From Lanius collurio (Eukaryota > Chordata > Aves > Passeriformes > Laniidae), in contig JACBWW010000016.1 in NCBI GenBank assembly GCA_020086605.1, positions 9,349,317 to 9,413,316 of the forward strand: DNA of 64,000 bases, given 5' to 3'. Numbering within the stretch: the stretch's first letter is position 1; every line of letters starts with the position of its first letter. Of this stretch, positions 35,901 to 48,304 are shown one piece after another. The notes beneath the pieces are model-generated. The model ran no database searches, had not been told where the DNA came from, and saw nothing but the letters and a program-made list of their open reading frames with translations. A program made the translations under genes and the position numbers.

Positions 35901-38900
35901 AAATTAAAGCAAGCTGCTCTCTTCATCATTTTAAACCTTTAGAGTCAGTGGGATTCTTTTGTTGTGACTGCGTAATCTTTAGAGTTTTTATTTTTGTACA
36001 GAAAGAAGATTTGGTTATTTCTAAGTGCATGATTGTCAGTCTTAAAGAGAAAGGTGTACAAAAACTGACTTTTTGAGAACCAGCACAGGAAGTATAGTTA
36101 ATCACATTTTGCTTAATTACACAGGGTGGAAACAGAAGATGGAGATTACATGTTCTGCTTTGACAACACATTCAGTACCATTTCTGAAAAGGTAATTTTC
36201 TTTGAATTGATCCTGGACAATATGGGAGAAGATGGACAAGATGAGGAAGACTGGAAGAAGTATGTCACAGGCACAGATCTCCTAGACATGAAATTGGAAG
36301 ATATTCTGGTTAGTATTTTATCTTTAATTCTGTTCATTGTAACAGCATTTGGAAAAAACCTCAGTGTCATGTAGCCATTCTGCCTCCGTCTGTTGTGTCA
36401 TCCTGGAATGTATTCCAGTTCCATATATTGCTTTTACTAATACAAGAAGTCTAGCACCATGGATCTCTTGTTTACACAAAGAAACTTGAAGATCTTTTCA
36501 GAATGGGCCCTTCATCACCAAGAAGAAACTGCCTAGCTCTCAGTCACTTGGTTTCTAATTCAGCTTCCTTTCTTCTTACTGCTAAAATGGGACACTCTTC
36601 CCTAGCAGCAATGAAATTAATACTTTGACCATTAAAGTATTACTTAGTCCCAATGATGTAGTTGGAATTACTGCATAGTTTTTATCAATATTTAAAAATA
36701 AAGTACTGTGTTCGCCTCTTCATCACATCTTTGCAGAAGTGTGGATTACTGTTTCTATCTCCAGTAAATTGGACATTACTGTATTAGGGTTTTTTGCCCC
36801 GAAATTTTATTACATCTTTGCAAACTAATACACAGAATGAGAGTTAATTTGCATTAACTACAGGTTAATCTTTGCAGACATTGTATGAGTGGTTATGTTT
36901 GCTTAAACTGTATTCTGACCCTATTTGATGTAGGATTCAGACTACTACTGAGTCAAAGCTCTTACTCCCTTTACAATCATTAAATATTGAGATTACTCTA
37001 GAAGCAGAGGATTGCTTGGTTCTCCAGTACCACTGTTCTTACTGCTTGGCAAGATGCAGTGAACTGTTGTTTGTTTGATCATAGCTACAGACAATAGGTA
37101 TCTTTAAAAAAACCAACCCAAAACCCCAACATCTGCACACACTGAATACAGCGTGTAGAAAATTACAGTGTATTATTTATTGCCATAAACACAATGCAGA
37201 TTTTCACATAACAAACAATGTTTAAAATCTTTTATAGGTGTATGTTACACATTTAAATAATAATAAAACCAAATTCAGAATCTGAAAAGCTGACCAGATC
37301 TTTAAAACTGGCAATCAAGACACTTAGAAAAAAACGAAGTTTATATGTGGAGTTGGGAAGAAAATCCCTCTCACACTAATCACAAAAAATACTTGAATGG
37401 ATTTGATAGACACTTGTTTACATACTGGTATCTCTTCCAAAAGGAAAAGAAATGCAGAACTTGTCTTTGAGAGCTTTGAAAATCTTACAAAGTAGGTAGT
37501 TTTTGTAAAAATAACATTAGTATTTGATTCCATTGTTTACTTAGCCAAGTATTACTTTCCCTGCAAGCTCTATGAGGACTAACATAAACACTTAGTAGTT
37601 TAATTCCTTAATGAAAACACCTTTGCTGTTGAAAATAGGAAATTGTGTCTTATTTTTAAAGCTTTTTTGTCGTGTTCATGTTCCTTATTGTGTAACAATG
37701 AACTTTATCATCATAAAATTACTTGGTTCCCCAAAATAGCTATTTTGAAATATTTTTGTTAAATGTGAAACAGAGAAGATGTTACTGCTGGGTTTAACCG
37801 TATGGTTTTGGGTTGATTTTTTTTTTTTAATTATCAGCCTCCTCTTACTGCAAATGTTACTCTTCTCACTAAAAGTTACTTCAGGATCCATAATGATATC
37901 AAGACCTTAATTCAGCACTTCATGAGATCAGCTTTTATGTTGTTAGTATCTATTCTGTGGTGGATGATATTCAAGAGTTCATAGGATCAGGTGGTTACTT
38001 GGTGAAGAATAAGGTGTGGATCTTGAGCTGCTGTTGTCGTGGCTGGAGTGTTCATGTACTAGTTACCTGAGTTCCCAGGTAACACTTTATGTCCTTTGTA
38101 GGACCTCTGCTTGTTCTATTCAAAATTTATTGTCAAAACTCTGCTTTTGTATCAAGGCTGAAGCAGTAGTTTATGGCCACTACAGTGGCAACACCAGAAG
38201 CAGACAGGAATGTAACAATATTGTACTTTTGTTTTGCTACAGATATAGTCCTGATGGTAACTGGCATTAAAAAGCTCCTTAATTTTATTATGCATCATAA
38301 AAAATTCTACATTTGCTTGCTGCTACATAATTTGGTTTGAGACTAGTTCTGCAGTATTCACTGCTTTTTATTTGTCTAGCTATGTTTGATTTCTCTTACC
38401 TCCCTACCTATAAAAGAGAAAAACCAAAATTACTACAGAACACTAATGTTACATAAATTAAGTCTTTTTAGGTGACACACAATAAACAGGCTAGACAAAT
38501 TAATGAAAACTGATGGGGTGTACATTTTAAAATGAAATTAACTCTTCACTTGTTAAGAAATTAAATTACAAGTGGTAATGTGGTGTTAATAATTTTGTAT
38601 GTGCTGCAAGCTATCCACTTAATTCAGGTGCTCTTTTTTTTTTTTTTTTTTTTCTAAAAATACTCTTTTGTTACTTACCAGGAATCCATCAACAGTGTGA
38701 AAGCCAGATTAAGCAAAAGTGTCCAGATTCAGACCCTGCTCAGAGCATTTGAGGCTCGTGACCGAAACATACAAGAAAGCAACTTTGACCGAGTGAATTT
38801 CTGGTCCATGGTCAACTTGGGAGTAATGGTGGTGGTATCAGCTGTTCAGGTTTACATGTTGAAAAGTCTCTTTGAAGATAAGAGGAAAAGCAGAACTTAA
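32798..38900 (+). CDS. TMED5: TMED5, transmembrane emp24 (p24 gamma) cargo-transport protein 5
   Basis: Exons 32798-32977, 35349-35446, 36125-36308 and 38682-38900 join in frame to 226 residues (human about 229). In order: signal peptide about 1-23 (Leu-rich, ending PGAA); luminal GOLD domain from [15 protein letters not shown] (26-40) to about 115, with Cys44 (KECFYQP) and Cys104 (YMFCFDN) as the conserved disulfide pair; a luminal coiled-coil stem ([17 protein letters not shown]); a single transmembrane helix about 194-214 ([13 protein letters not shown]); and a short cytosolic tail ending FEDKRKSRT. p24 proteins cycle between ER and Golgi in COPI/COPII vesicles; TMED5 is implicated in GPI-anchored protein and Wnt export (family knowledge). 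The start has G at -3 and +4. It diverges from CCDC18 and converges on MTF2. Confidence 0.98.
32978..35348 (+). other. TMED5: TMED5 intron 1
   Basis: The first 320 bases belong to the CpG island; the rest is ordinary AT-rich sequence. A small atttcta triplication lies near 33876-33900. Nothing coding seen. Confidence 0.6.
35349..35446 (+). CDS. TMED5: TMED5 exon 2: GOLD domain core
   Basis: [20 protein letters not shown] through RKSDGVH, donor AC|GTAAGT. Highly conserved strands of the GOLD beta sandwich. Confidence 0.97.
36125..36308 (+). CDS. TMED5: TMED5 exon 3: GOLD second half and stem
   Basis: Begins with the last base of Thr93, then [20 protein letters not shown] and the acidic [13 protein letters not shown] loop, ending KLEDIL at CTG|GTTAGT. 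Cys104 completes the GOLD disulfide. Confidence 0.97.
36309..38681 (+). other. TMED5: TMED5 intron 3
   Basis: AT-rich intron. No internal gene or recognisable repeat apart from the T20 tract at its end. Confidence 0.6.
38634..38653 (+). repeat. T20 tract upstream of the TMED5 exon 4 acceptor
   Basis: A run of 20 T lies 28-47 bases before the AG. It sits upstream of the usual pyrimidine-tract position and is probably variable in length. Confidence 0.9.
38682..38900 (+). CDS. TMED5: TMED5 exon 4: stem end, transmembrane helix, tail and stop
   Basis: Acceptor TTACCAG, then [32 protein letters not shown], the membrane segment, and the tail DKRKSRT followed by TAA. A run of 20 T precedes the acceptor. 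Confidence 0.98.
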   Translation, partial: ESINSVKARLSKSVQIQTLLRAFEARDRNIQESNFDRVNFWSMVNLGVMVVVSAVQVYMLKSLFEDKRKSRT

Positions 38901-38980
38901 TATTCATTAATGTTTATATTATGATCATAACCATATAACAGGTATGGGGGAGGAGGGGAGCAACAAACTATGGTAGAGAA

Positions 38981-38986
38981 AATAAA
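38981..38986 (+). terminator. TMED5: Proximal candidate TMED5 poly(A) signal
   Basis: AATAAA 80 bases after the stop codon. No strong GU-rich element is evident immediately after it, so it may be used only in part. Confidence 0.45.
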
Positions 38987-41556
38987 GACCTTTCAGCTTC
39001 TATTGAACAGACAGTAAAAATCAGGTTTTCAATTCATCTTGGGCTTTTTGGATGTGATGGTGCTGGTCTTGTTTGTGGTTGGGGTTTTTCTTTTAGTTTT
39101 TGTTGTGGTTTGTTGGTTTTTTTGAAACACGAACATAATGCATCCTCCCAAGCTCTCCCATTTTTCCAAATGCTATTAACTATTTTTTTGTACTTGTAGG
39201 ATTTGTTAATGATTGTTAATGCCTACTTTATGCATAGCACACTTGGTGCCTATGCAAAGTAATGTTAATATAACTGTCATTTTTTTCATTTTCAGTTAAA
39301 AGTTTAAGTAGTAACTTAGACATTGGTTTAGTTGCTGTTAAATACTGAATGAATTTACATATGTGTCTAAGTTTACAGGATTGGTAGTTAACTGTCATTT
39401 TTCTTCCATGTTTTTAAAAATCCTTTGTGTCTGTTCTTTGGCATCATGGAGAAACACTGGGCTAACTGTGTAAGAACATGAGATCTCTTTTTATAACAGA
39501 TGACTAATACCAGCACTTTAAAAAAAGCACCATCAATGTGAAATTGAGTCAGTCTTGAAAAACAATTGGAGAAAATAGGTACAATTCCAGTTCATAAATC
39601 TTTCTGTCCTGTAGTTGCATGATCCTGTTTTTGTTTTTGGCTGTTACATGAGACAAGTGACTACACATTACAAACAAATACAGGCACACGTGGAAGTATG
39701 ATGTGCAAATTCTTAGTTACTCTTACCTCACATAATAGCTAATTTTTTAAAAAAGTAATATCTCATGTTTTTTCCTTTTAATAAAGGCAGGGGTTGTCAT
39801 GGTATACCAAAACAAACCTTCATTGTTGTAGTCTCAGAATCACTCTTTTTTTCCACTTTATTTTTATTACAATTATGACTAAGGTAACAATCATGTGACT
39901 TTCATAGCCATATAAAACCAAAGCTGTTCAGCTAAACTTTCCATTTTTGCTCACCTTCACAAGTCTTCCAGCTGTGTAAGTACACTCTCTTCATATAACC
40001 AGTGTTTCTGTACCTAGCTGTTCATATGACTAAGGCACCAATCACAGAAGCAGTAAGTACAGGCTTTGAGTTTTATGATCAACTGAGTATGTAGTGTCAC
40101 TTAACTAAGGCAAAGCTAATATCAAATCAGAACTTTATACTATCTGGATGAGGTGGCTTTTAACAGTGTAGTGAACCAAAACCCCTGGTACATGAGAGTT
40201 AACTTTTTTTCAGTAGTTCCAAGTAATTTTTACAATGTGCCAAGTTATTGGAATTTCTTGTATAAATGTGTTAACTACATTTAATCATAAGAGTTATTTA
40301 AAAACTTTATTAAAAACACTTTTTAAAGAGTGTTTTAAAAAAAGTATATGTAATAGTATTGTGCCTGTTATGGGGTCATCTGTATGAATGGCAGAGTTGA
40401 AAATTTGAGACTTTGTGATTAAATATTGTTTATGAATAAAAACAGGGTAAAGAGGTGCATTGAAGAAATACTTTGTTCAAATGAAGCAGATGCTAGCAAG
40501 GGCTACAGAACATAGAAACAGCACTTCAGTTTCAACTTCAGACAAGAGGACCTAGCAATAATATTTCTAAATAGTTTTTATAAGCAAAAGTATTATTATT
40601 ATTATTACAGAACTTGTTATAGAGGGCTCCAAAGGCCACTGCTGAGCTACTTTATCTTTCTGCAAAGATGAGTCCAAAATAAGACTGTAACCCTTTAAGG
40701 TTTTGTGTATCTTACTTCCATATGATGCTTTCTATTCTAAACTGCCTGGAAATAGAAAGTTTTCTTCTTATTACAGAAATATGTCTAGGAAAAAAATAAT
40801 TGTTTCAGCTAGAGTAGCAAATAATGTTTTCCTGCCATTTCCCTGTCTCTCTCCCAGTAGCACTATACCACATTGTTATCTTTGCTTGCATCACCCTCTG
40901 CAAAATGCTGAACCAGCTCTGGGAAGCTGGGACTAAGATATCTACCTCTGCTCTCCAAGCTACTAGATTCGAGATTTCACCTTAAAACTACACATAAGCT
41001 CTGCCAAGTTTTCCAAGGGCACCTTAAGGGATTGGGTTCCCCAGCTGCTCTGCTGTGCCTCTCTTGACAGTAGTTACACATCAGTGGCAAAACCATTTGG
41101 TGTCTCAGTTTAACCTACTGCCTGGAGCCTGCTCTGATCAAAGACACAGGACTGCTGCAGTTCAGTGTCTCCCATTACAAACAGCAATCGCTGGTAGAAG
41201 GAAAATGCAACAACTGGCAGCAGAGTTCCTCTGGAAGAAATTGCTGTTTTGCAGCTAAGAGCTCTGACTGTATTTTCTCCTCATTCAAGGTCCACTAGAA
41301 AATGAAAGAGGGAAGAACTAGAAAGGTTCATTGACTTTGGCAGCTGGAATATGTTTATGATAGGTGAAGGATTTGGCATTCAAACTTGCAGTTAAATAAC
41401 ATTGTATTTACATTTTGAAGAGTAGATTGCTTTTGACTGTATAAAATTTACAAAGGAGAATATAAATTACTTTTTTTTCCTTAATGGACTTTTTATTCAT
41501 AAGTAAATGTTTTAAGACTTGCAGATGTTGAATAATTATGCAAAACTGAGATTTTC

Positions 41557-41562
41557 AATAAA
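41557..41562 (+). terminator. TMED5: Main candidate TMED5 poly(A) signal
   Basis: AATAAA with a downstream GU-rich element beginning about 12 bases later. Confidence 0.7.
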
Positions 41563-44508
41563 TCAAGTTTAAACCTGTGTTTGTGTTCTTTATTTTATAA
41601 TGAAAGAAGAATGCTCTACCAATGAATGCTGCAAATGATCAAGGATGCTAAGCTAATAAGAATTTTGGTTTTAGTAATTCAGCTTTTTCATTTCTTCTTC
41701 ATGCAGTAATCAAATTCTGTTCTTATTCACTGTAACCCAAAATCAGCTTTATCAGTGCAAATAATTTAAGATTTACACAGGCTTCAGATCAGAAAGACAC
41801 CAACCTCTGGTCTTTTTAAGAGAAAATATTTAAGATATTTACCTGTCTATTTCAGCAGCAAATAGCAACAGGAAATAGTATCCCAGTATCAAGCTCACAA
41901 TTAAGAATCTTATAATATAAATTACTACTAGTTATTCACATGTAATAGTTTTGCAATGTTCCTAAAATAATATTCAAGATCCTGAGATTAGAGCTCAAAA
42001 TACTGGAGCATTTTTTCAGGTTAATTGAGTAACACACATGACAATGCAAGCTTGTTTACCATTTCATAAGACTCCTGAGACACTGGGGCCTATCCGGAAG
42101 CCTGCAAACCACATTGTTCAAGTAATGAAACGGGAACTTCCTTTGTGCTGCGTTTTGAATCAGTGAGTTAGATCAGAAAATACTGAGGTACAGTGTTACA
42201 TTGTCAGATTGGGCAATTAGTGGGAGAAGGAACAGTGATTTGACTTGGAAAAGTACATGAGCAGTTAAAAACTCTCGAGCTATTTTTGGACACAGACATG
42301 AGAAATACCTGCAAAAGTTTGCTTTCGTGATCTCTGCAAATGTGCCCCATGGGAAATGGCACCTTCTGCCTTCATTTCTCATGTACAACACAACACAGCC
42401 TGTGCCTCCCTGTGCCAGCGTTTCTCGTGCTCAGCAGTGCAGCACGGCCTTGTTTAACTCCACTTGTTTGCCAGGCTCCAGCACCACCCCTAGTCCATGA
42501 CCACGTGGCACAGGGTTAAGACCACATTTTAAAAAATTTTACTCAATTAGGCACAGCAATTACTTTTTTTCCCCTTTCTGAAGTTTGTTTTTTTAAAAAT
42601 ATTTATATGGCAATCTGTTCTAATAACTCATTACCTCCAGAACTTAATTAAGACATCCTGAAACTAAGAAGCCTGAGCTATATCTGATGTCTTTAAAAAC
42701 TAATAGTTCCTGTGTTTCAAAGAACAATTCTCCTCGAGACTCTTTCATTTGAGAACTTAGCAACTTGTGGTATAGACAGGAAACATACAAGTCTTTTTTA
42801 CAGTTACTGCTGAGAAATGGCTTATGTTACACCCTATTCTCTCACAGAAATTCACCATTCATACAAGAGGAATGCTGTATTAATAATGAGGTACGGGGGT
42901 GAGTAAGCACAATTTACACAAATTACTAGAGAAATTAAAAATGCAATCAAAAGCTACATAACTTATTGTATAATTCTGTTTTCAAAATCAACAATTCATA
43001 TAACCTGATTTTTATCAAGGGTAAAGATAATAAAGTAGTAATAGAATAATGAATAAAATAAGATAATGATAAAAACTTAGAAGTAGTAGTAAGCACACCT
43101 ACACTGCTATTTCACCAGAAGCATCTGAATTACATCTCTCATGCTGTCTACTGCTATAGTTGAAAACAGTTAATGAGACTTGGAACCCATACTGTTGACA
43201 AACTCCTTTCTTCCCTTAGTACTTACTAAGTTTCTGGAAATAAAATACCCTTCCCTCACGCTCCATCTGCTACCTGCTAAATTGGAATGCAGGTGCATAA
43301 GGAAGGCATTGAGTTGGCAAAAGAAAAGTTCTAGAAGCATATACCTATACATTTCAACCTTATGTTAAGGGACCTGAAATTAAACATCTAATTAAACTCC
43401 TTTTATACTGAAGGATTTAATGGAGTTAAAACCTTTCCAGTTGTTCAGTAATTCCCTTTCCCACAATTTCCAACTATTCTTGACAATCTCTAGTATTTTA
43501 CCCTTAGTGCTTTTGGGTCTCTGCTATCATGCAACCAATTTGTGAAGTTATGAACACCAAATTAGAGCAACAAAATAACACAAAGTAGGCAACCTTAGTA
43601 ATGCTCATGAATGAGAAAAACATGTACATAGCAAAGCAGCAACCATCCCACTAGATGTTGACACAAGCAAATGCCAACAATACCCAAGTTTTGTGAATAT
43701 TCATTAGAGAATGGCAAAGCACAAATGAAGGACTTGGAAATGGTGCTTACAGAAAAAACTTTATTTAGAGCAAGACAGAACTACCCATTAGCTTCCTGCT
43801 TTAGGGTTTTCAAGTAAATGAGCTTGTTAAAACTGCAGATATCAGGCTTGGAAGGTACTGTGTTGAACATTAAATAAACAGAAGACTAGGAAACCAAAAC
43901 CACATGGAAGTCAATCAGTGCCAAACACCAAGTAGCTAACAATGGGAAGCAAATGGAATATTGTCACATTGAGAAGAAACATAAATTAGATCAAGTGAAA
44001 GAAAAACACATGCTGGTGAAATAGTATTAGTAAACAGATTAGAAGATAGTTTATATGAAAAGAATGGTATGAACTACAGCTGTATTTGAAAAATTAGTAT
44101 CTGCAGGCAAAATATTTTGGTACTGAGAACCAGAATAGCTGTTGCTATTACAGTAGATGGATCTCAATGATGAAATATGTACAAATCTGATTTTAAAAGT
44201 AGCAGAGATGAGCTAATTGAGAATATTAAGGGATTCAAAAATGCAAAATATTAAAACACCAAGACAATACAAAAATCTTGTTTCATTGTTGCTGAATGAT
44301 AAAACTGAAAGACAGCAAAAGCATCAAATTTCAAGCTCATTCTCAGACTGTGCACAGCTTATAGTGGTCTTTTGCTTTCCTATCATCCTGCACGAACTTT
44401 GCTAAGACAGTTGTTTCCCCCTTCAACTTCCTTCAGAGACTCCAAAGGAGATTCTTTTCCCCCATCTTTCTCTTCATTACACCTCACCTATAGATGATCC
44501 AATTTACA

Positions 44509-44528
44509 AAAAAAAAAAAAAAAAAAAA
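44509..44528. repeat. Poly(A) tract
   Basis: About 20 consecutive A in the convergent interval. No adjacent retroposon body is recognised. Confidence 0.8.
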
Positions 44529-47324
44529 GCTAATTTTTCTACAAATATTGACAACTCCAATATTTAACCCATGCCCTAATATTTTTCTAACTAAATTTGC
44601 ATATCAATAGATATGAAACCTCCATATGGGTGTTGTTTAGCCATCAGTTTAAGTTCAACATTGACAATGAAACTCGGCATCAAAAACCCTTTTCTCCATT
44701 TTTACAAAATGTAATTTTCTCCCATCATACCTTTAACTGGAGGGTTATTTTTCATTCAGACAGATGTGAAGCAACTAGAGACGTGCCTGAACACATTACC
44801 TGTGTAGCATTTGCAAGACTCATCCTCTTCACTCTGTGCCCAGAACTGATGCTTCTGTCCAATTTATCCTTATCACTAACTGCTGCCCCATGGTCAGCCT
44901 TGGCATGTTCCAGCTCAATTCACCAATTTCCTTTTAAAATATAACACTAAAGATCACTTTAGTAGGATGTTTAGAACGTTCCAAAGAAAAACCATTTTTC
45001 TGTTTATTAAATTATTTTTCCCCCTCTCCCTAAACAATAAAGTGCTCCTCTTCATCTTCAAGGCCTTTTTTTTATTTGTCTTCATGTTAAATCAAAATAA
45101 TGACCTTCATTTCATGTATCATGCTTAGAGATTTTTCAAAATGCCTGTTATGCATAGAAAAACCATAGTTTTATTCAAAATTCCTGTTGAAGTTTTTGTT
45201 GAGAACAATGATTTGACAAATAGTTTGCTATGATGCTTATTTTACAATTCTGACCAGTATTGTGCCATTATTTCTCTGATGCCTTGTTCATGCGATACCT
45301 ATATTTTTAGAACTGTCACAAGAGACTTCTCCTACCAAAATACTACTGTAATACAAATAAAACATAATGGAAAAATATTAAATATCATACACATAAAAAT
45401 GGTTCTAAATCAGTAACCACAACAAAGTTGAATTACATATATTTACACACATGCATACATACAATGATTGAGTTATACCAAAATGAAATCATTACATACA
45501 GCAACATTTGTCTTTTTCCTTGAGACACACCACTACTACATACAATGAAATTCACATAAAATGAGAAAGGCATTTGTAGGTGTGCTTCAATTACTACTCT
45601 AGCTCTATCTTCAGCAGCACTATTGCAGCATTTTCCAGTACATGACACCTTGTAACAAAGCATCCCTCAACCACAGCTGGAACACCAGTTAGTGTCTATG
45701 TGCAGGGCAAGTGTCTCCAGGACAGGAACAGGAAAGCTAGAGATTGGGAAATGATGGATGGGAGGATGCTACCAAGTATGTGCTTCACAAGAGTACAGAA
45801 TCAAAACTCATTCTTCTCTCTCAAAAAAATACACACATTTAATGTTGGTCTTTTAATTCTAAGAAAAAAGCAATTCCAAAAATACAAACTGAACATCAGA
45901 GTTAAGTCAACCACCATAATAAAATGAAATGACATTCACAATAGTTAAGTCTAGGGACAGCTTAAGTTTGACAAATATTTTCTTCCCACACCTCCCCCAC
46001 TAAAGTTCTCAAGTACATTCCAATATTTATCATTAAATGAATCTTTATGAAAAATACTGCTGGTGTTCAGTTAGAATTAAAGGACTTGGATAAAGTGAAA
46101 CAATAAAGACAGATACAGATGGTGTGAGTAAGGTTACAAAGGCTTTACATTTTGCATTATCTTAAGATATAAACATTCAAAAATTAACATGAAGTTGCTG
46201 TGTTATCAAAATATTGCAGCTATAGGCAAGGCAACATTAAATTAATAGCTGAGGGTGTGAGAAAAAAACCCACACATTTTAGTGAAGGTAAACAGAAGTG
46301 GGAGCTTGTAATTAGCATTTTTATAAAGCTAATATAACCCAGCCAGCCATAAGCCAAGCACAGGATAAAAAGCTTTCTCTGCTTCCTTTGGCTATAAGGT
46401 GACAAAAAAAACTCAGAAAAAGATCACCTTTTCAAGATGCTCAAGATGAGCAGAAAAAGTCAAATAACCAAGTAATGGAATAAATAAGTACTAACTCAGG
46501 CAGTACACTTTAAACCACTCTGTCACTTGTTAATGTTACATAATTTTATTTTGGTGGCAAACTGTAAGCATGTAAGAAAACTAACCTTATACAGCAGTAC
46601 AGTGAATAACCACCAAAGTAAAAATATTCTTCTGTTTACTCTTTGGCTAAAACCCCCTCAAAAGTAGCAGACAAAGAAAAACATCTAATACTGGCAAAAG
46701 ACTTTTTGACTTCTTTTAAACAAGCAAAATAATCTTATCAATTTAAAACTTGGTACATTTTATAAACACAAAAGAGGTAATGTTGTAATAAAATCAGTAA
46801 TGTTACTTCAAATGGCAACATTTGTTGACCCTGTGCAATAATAAACTTCGTCCATACTACACTTATCAAAATATGACTGTTTCTACCGATATGTAGAAAT
46901 CCTGCACAACTCCTGTCAACGTACTTTATAACTGGGACATGAAATTTACAATCAGAGTGCCACAAGAACTCTCAAATTGTTATTTCCAGTAGAACTAATT
47001 TCAAAATCTTCAGAACCTGCATTATTTATTAACAGTTAATTCAAATGGAAAATAAAGGAATGTAGAGCACATGAACATCAATGACTGCACCCATTGCCAG
47101 AACACACTGCACTGGTTGGACACTTCCTTAGTACGTAAAAAGCAACAGCACCCAATAAGCCTGAGAAGAAATGCTGCTGTGTAAATACTGGCAACTATTC
47201 CTGAAAAAAGAATTATGGGATGTATTCTCAGAAGCTGACTGATCCCATAATTGTATTGCATAGGTCACAATCACACATCTATGTACACACCCAGGTCTGT
47301 GTGTGCATATACACCTCTGTATAT

Positions 47325-47353
47325 ACGCACACACGCGCACACGCACACACACA
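47325..47353. repeat. Imperfect (CA)n/(CG) microsatellite
   Basis: acgcacacacgcgcacacgc followed by further CA units, probably within the MTF2 3'UTR. Confidence 0.85.
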
Positions 47354-47410
47354 GAATATATTAAGAAGACAATGAAGTCTGGTCACAGAGCAATTTACAG
47401 GCTCAATATA

Positions 47411-47437
47411 TTTTTTCTTTTTTTTTTTTTTTTTTTT
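47411..47437. repeat. T-rich homopolymer tract
   Basis: T6-C-T20 on the plus strand, so A-rich in MTF2 sense; likely within the 3'UTR. Confidence 0.85.
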
Positions 47438-47946
47438 ACACTTTGTTTGAAAGAAAACTTCAGTATTTTACAGTCTTCAGTAGGCATTATATACACTGCA
47501 CTTACGAAATCTAGAAAGTATTGAAATAGAAATACATTTCTGCAAACATTTGGGTAAGAAAACAAACCAAGATTTTTCAAATATTTGTGCTATCTACATA
47601 ATATTTTCTCTAAATCACAATAACTGTATCCATGGAATGTTCTCTAGAAAATGTCATCTTTTTTTAAACACCATGCACATTTTTAAGCACTTGTAACCCA
47701 AAATATCCCAACCTAAAACAATCTAACAATGTTCAGATAAAAAAATTTAAGTCTCAGATCAGATTTTAAAAAGATAAGTCTTTATCACAAGAGCTGTAAT
47801 GGTAACAATTACATGTTAAGGCTAAACTGGTTTTGTTTTTTGTTTTTTTTTGAGAAACACATTTAAAGACCATTTCTCTCATGGCTCTGCATTATGAACT
47901 GTACTTACAGATGACAGTGCAGTGAACATAATGTTCAGTCCTACAG

Positions 47947-48304
47947 TCAGGATGCAGTTGCTCCTTCCCACTCCACAAGATACTGCACCTTTCCATCAAG
48001 TGTCACCCGACGAGCCAACACACGGTATTTTTCCCCACAAGCTATTCTACCTGCTGCACCAAAGTAACTAGTGATCGAGTTCTTTAGATGATTGAGCTGT
48101 AACTCCTGATCTGCTAAGTTGTTAAGTATCTCTGTATTGAGTTCATCATACTGGTAGTCTTCCTTGCTCTCATCATCTTTCACAATTTCTGAATTTTGAG
48201 TCTGGAGTGCTTTTCGTGGAAAGCGGCCTCTCCTCCTCAAATGTGGTATTGCAGCAGGCCAAGTTCTTCCTGTACGAGTCCTTTTTCTCGAGTCAGATAA
48301 ACTA
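47947..48304 (-). CDS. MTF2: MTF2 last exon: C-terminal SUZ12-binding chromo-like domain and stop
   Basis: [20 protein letters not shown] to [15 protein letters not shown] and TGA at 47949-47947. The C-terminal domain binds SUZ12 and promotes PRC2 dimerisation in this family. Confidence 0.96.

Larger units (their letters stand above)
38901..41580 (+). other. TMED5: TMED5 3'UTR
   Basis: AT-rich non-coding sequence after the TMED5 stop. It has AATAAA hexamers at 38981-38986, 40435-40440 and 41557-41562. The last is followed by a GT-rich stretch (cctgtgtttgtgttc), the best cleavage-site context of the three. Short and long transcript forms are therefore likely. Confidence 0.65.
41581..47946. 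other. Convergent interval: end of TMED5 and MTF2 3'UTR
   Basis: No gene recognised. It should contain the MTF2 3'UTR on the minus strand. Minus-strand AATAAA hexamers include 47030-47025, 46550-46545 and 43765-43760, and the true end cannot be chosen from sequence alone. It also holds a poly(A) run near 44509-44528 and a CA repeat near 47325. Confidence 0.55.
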
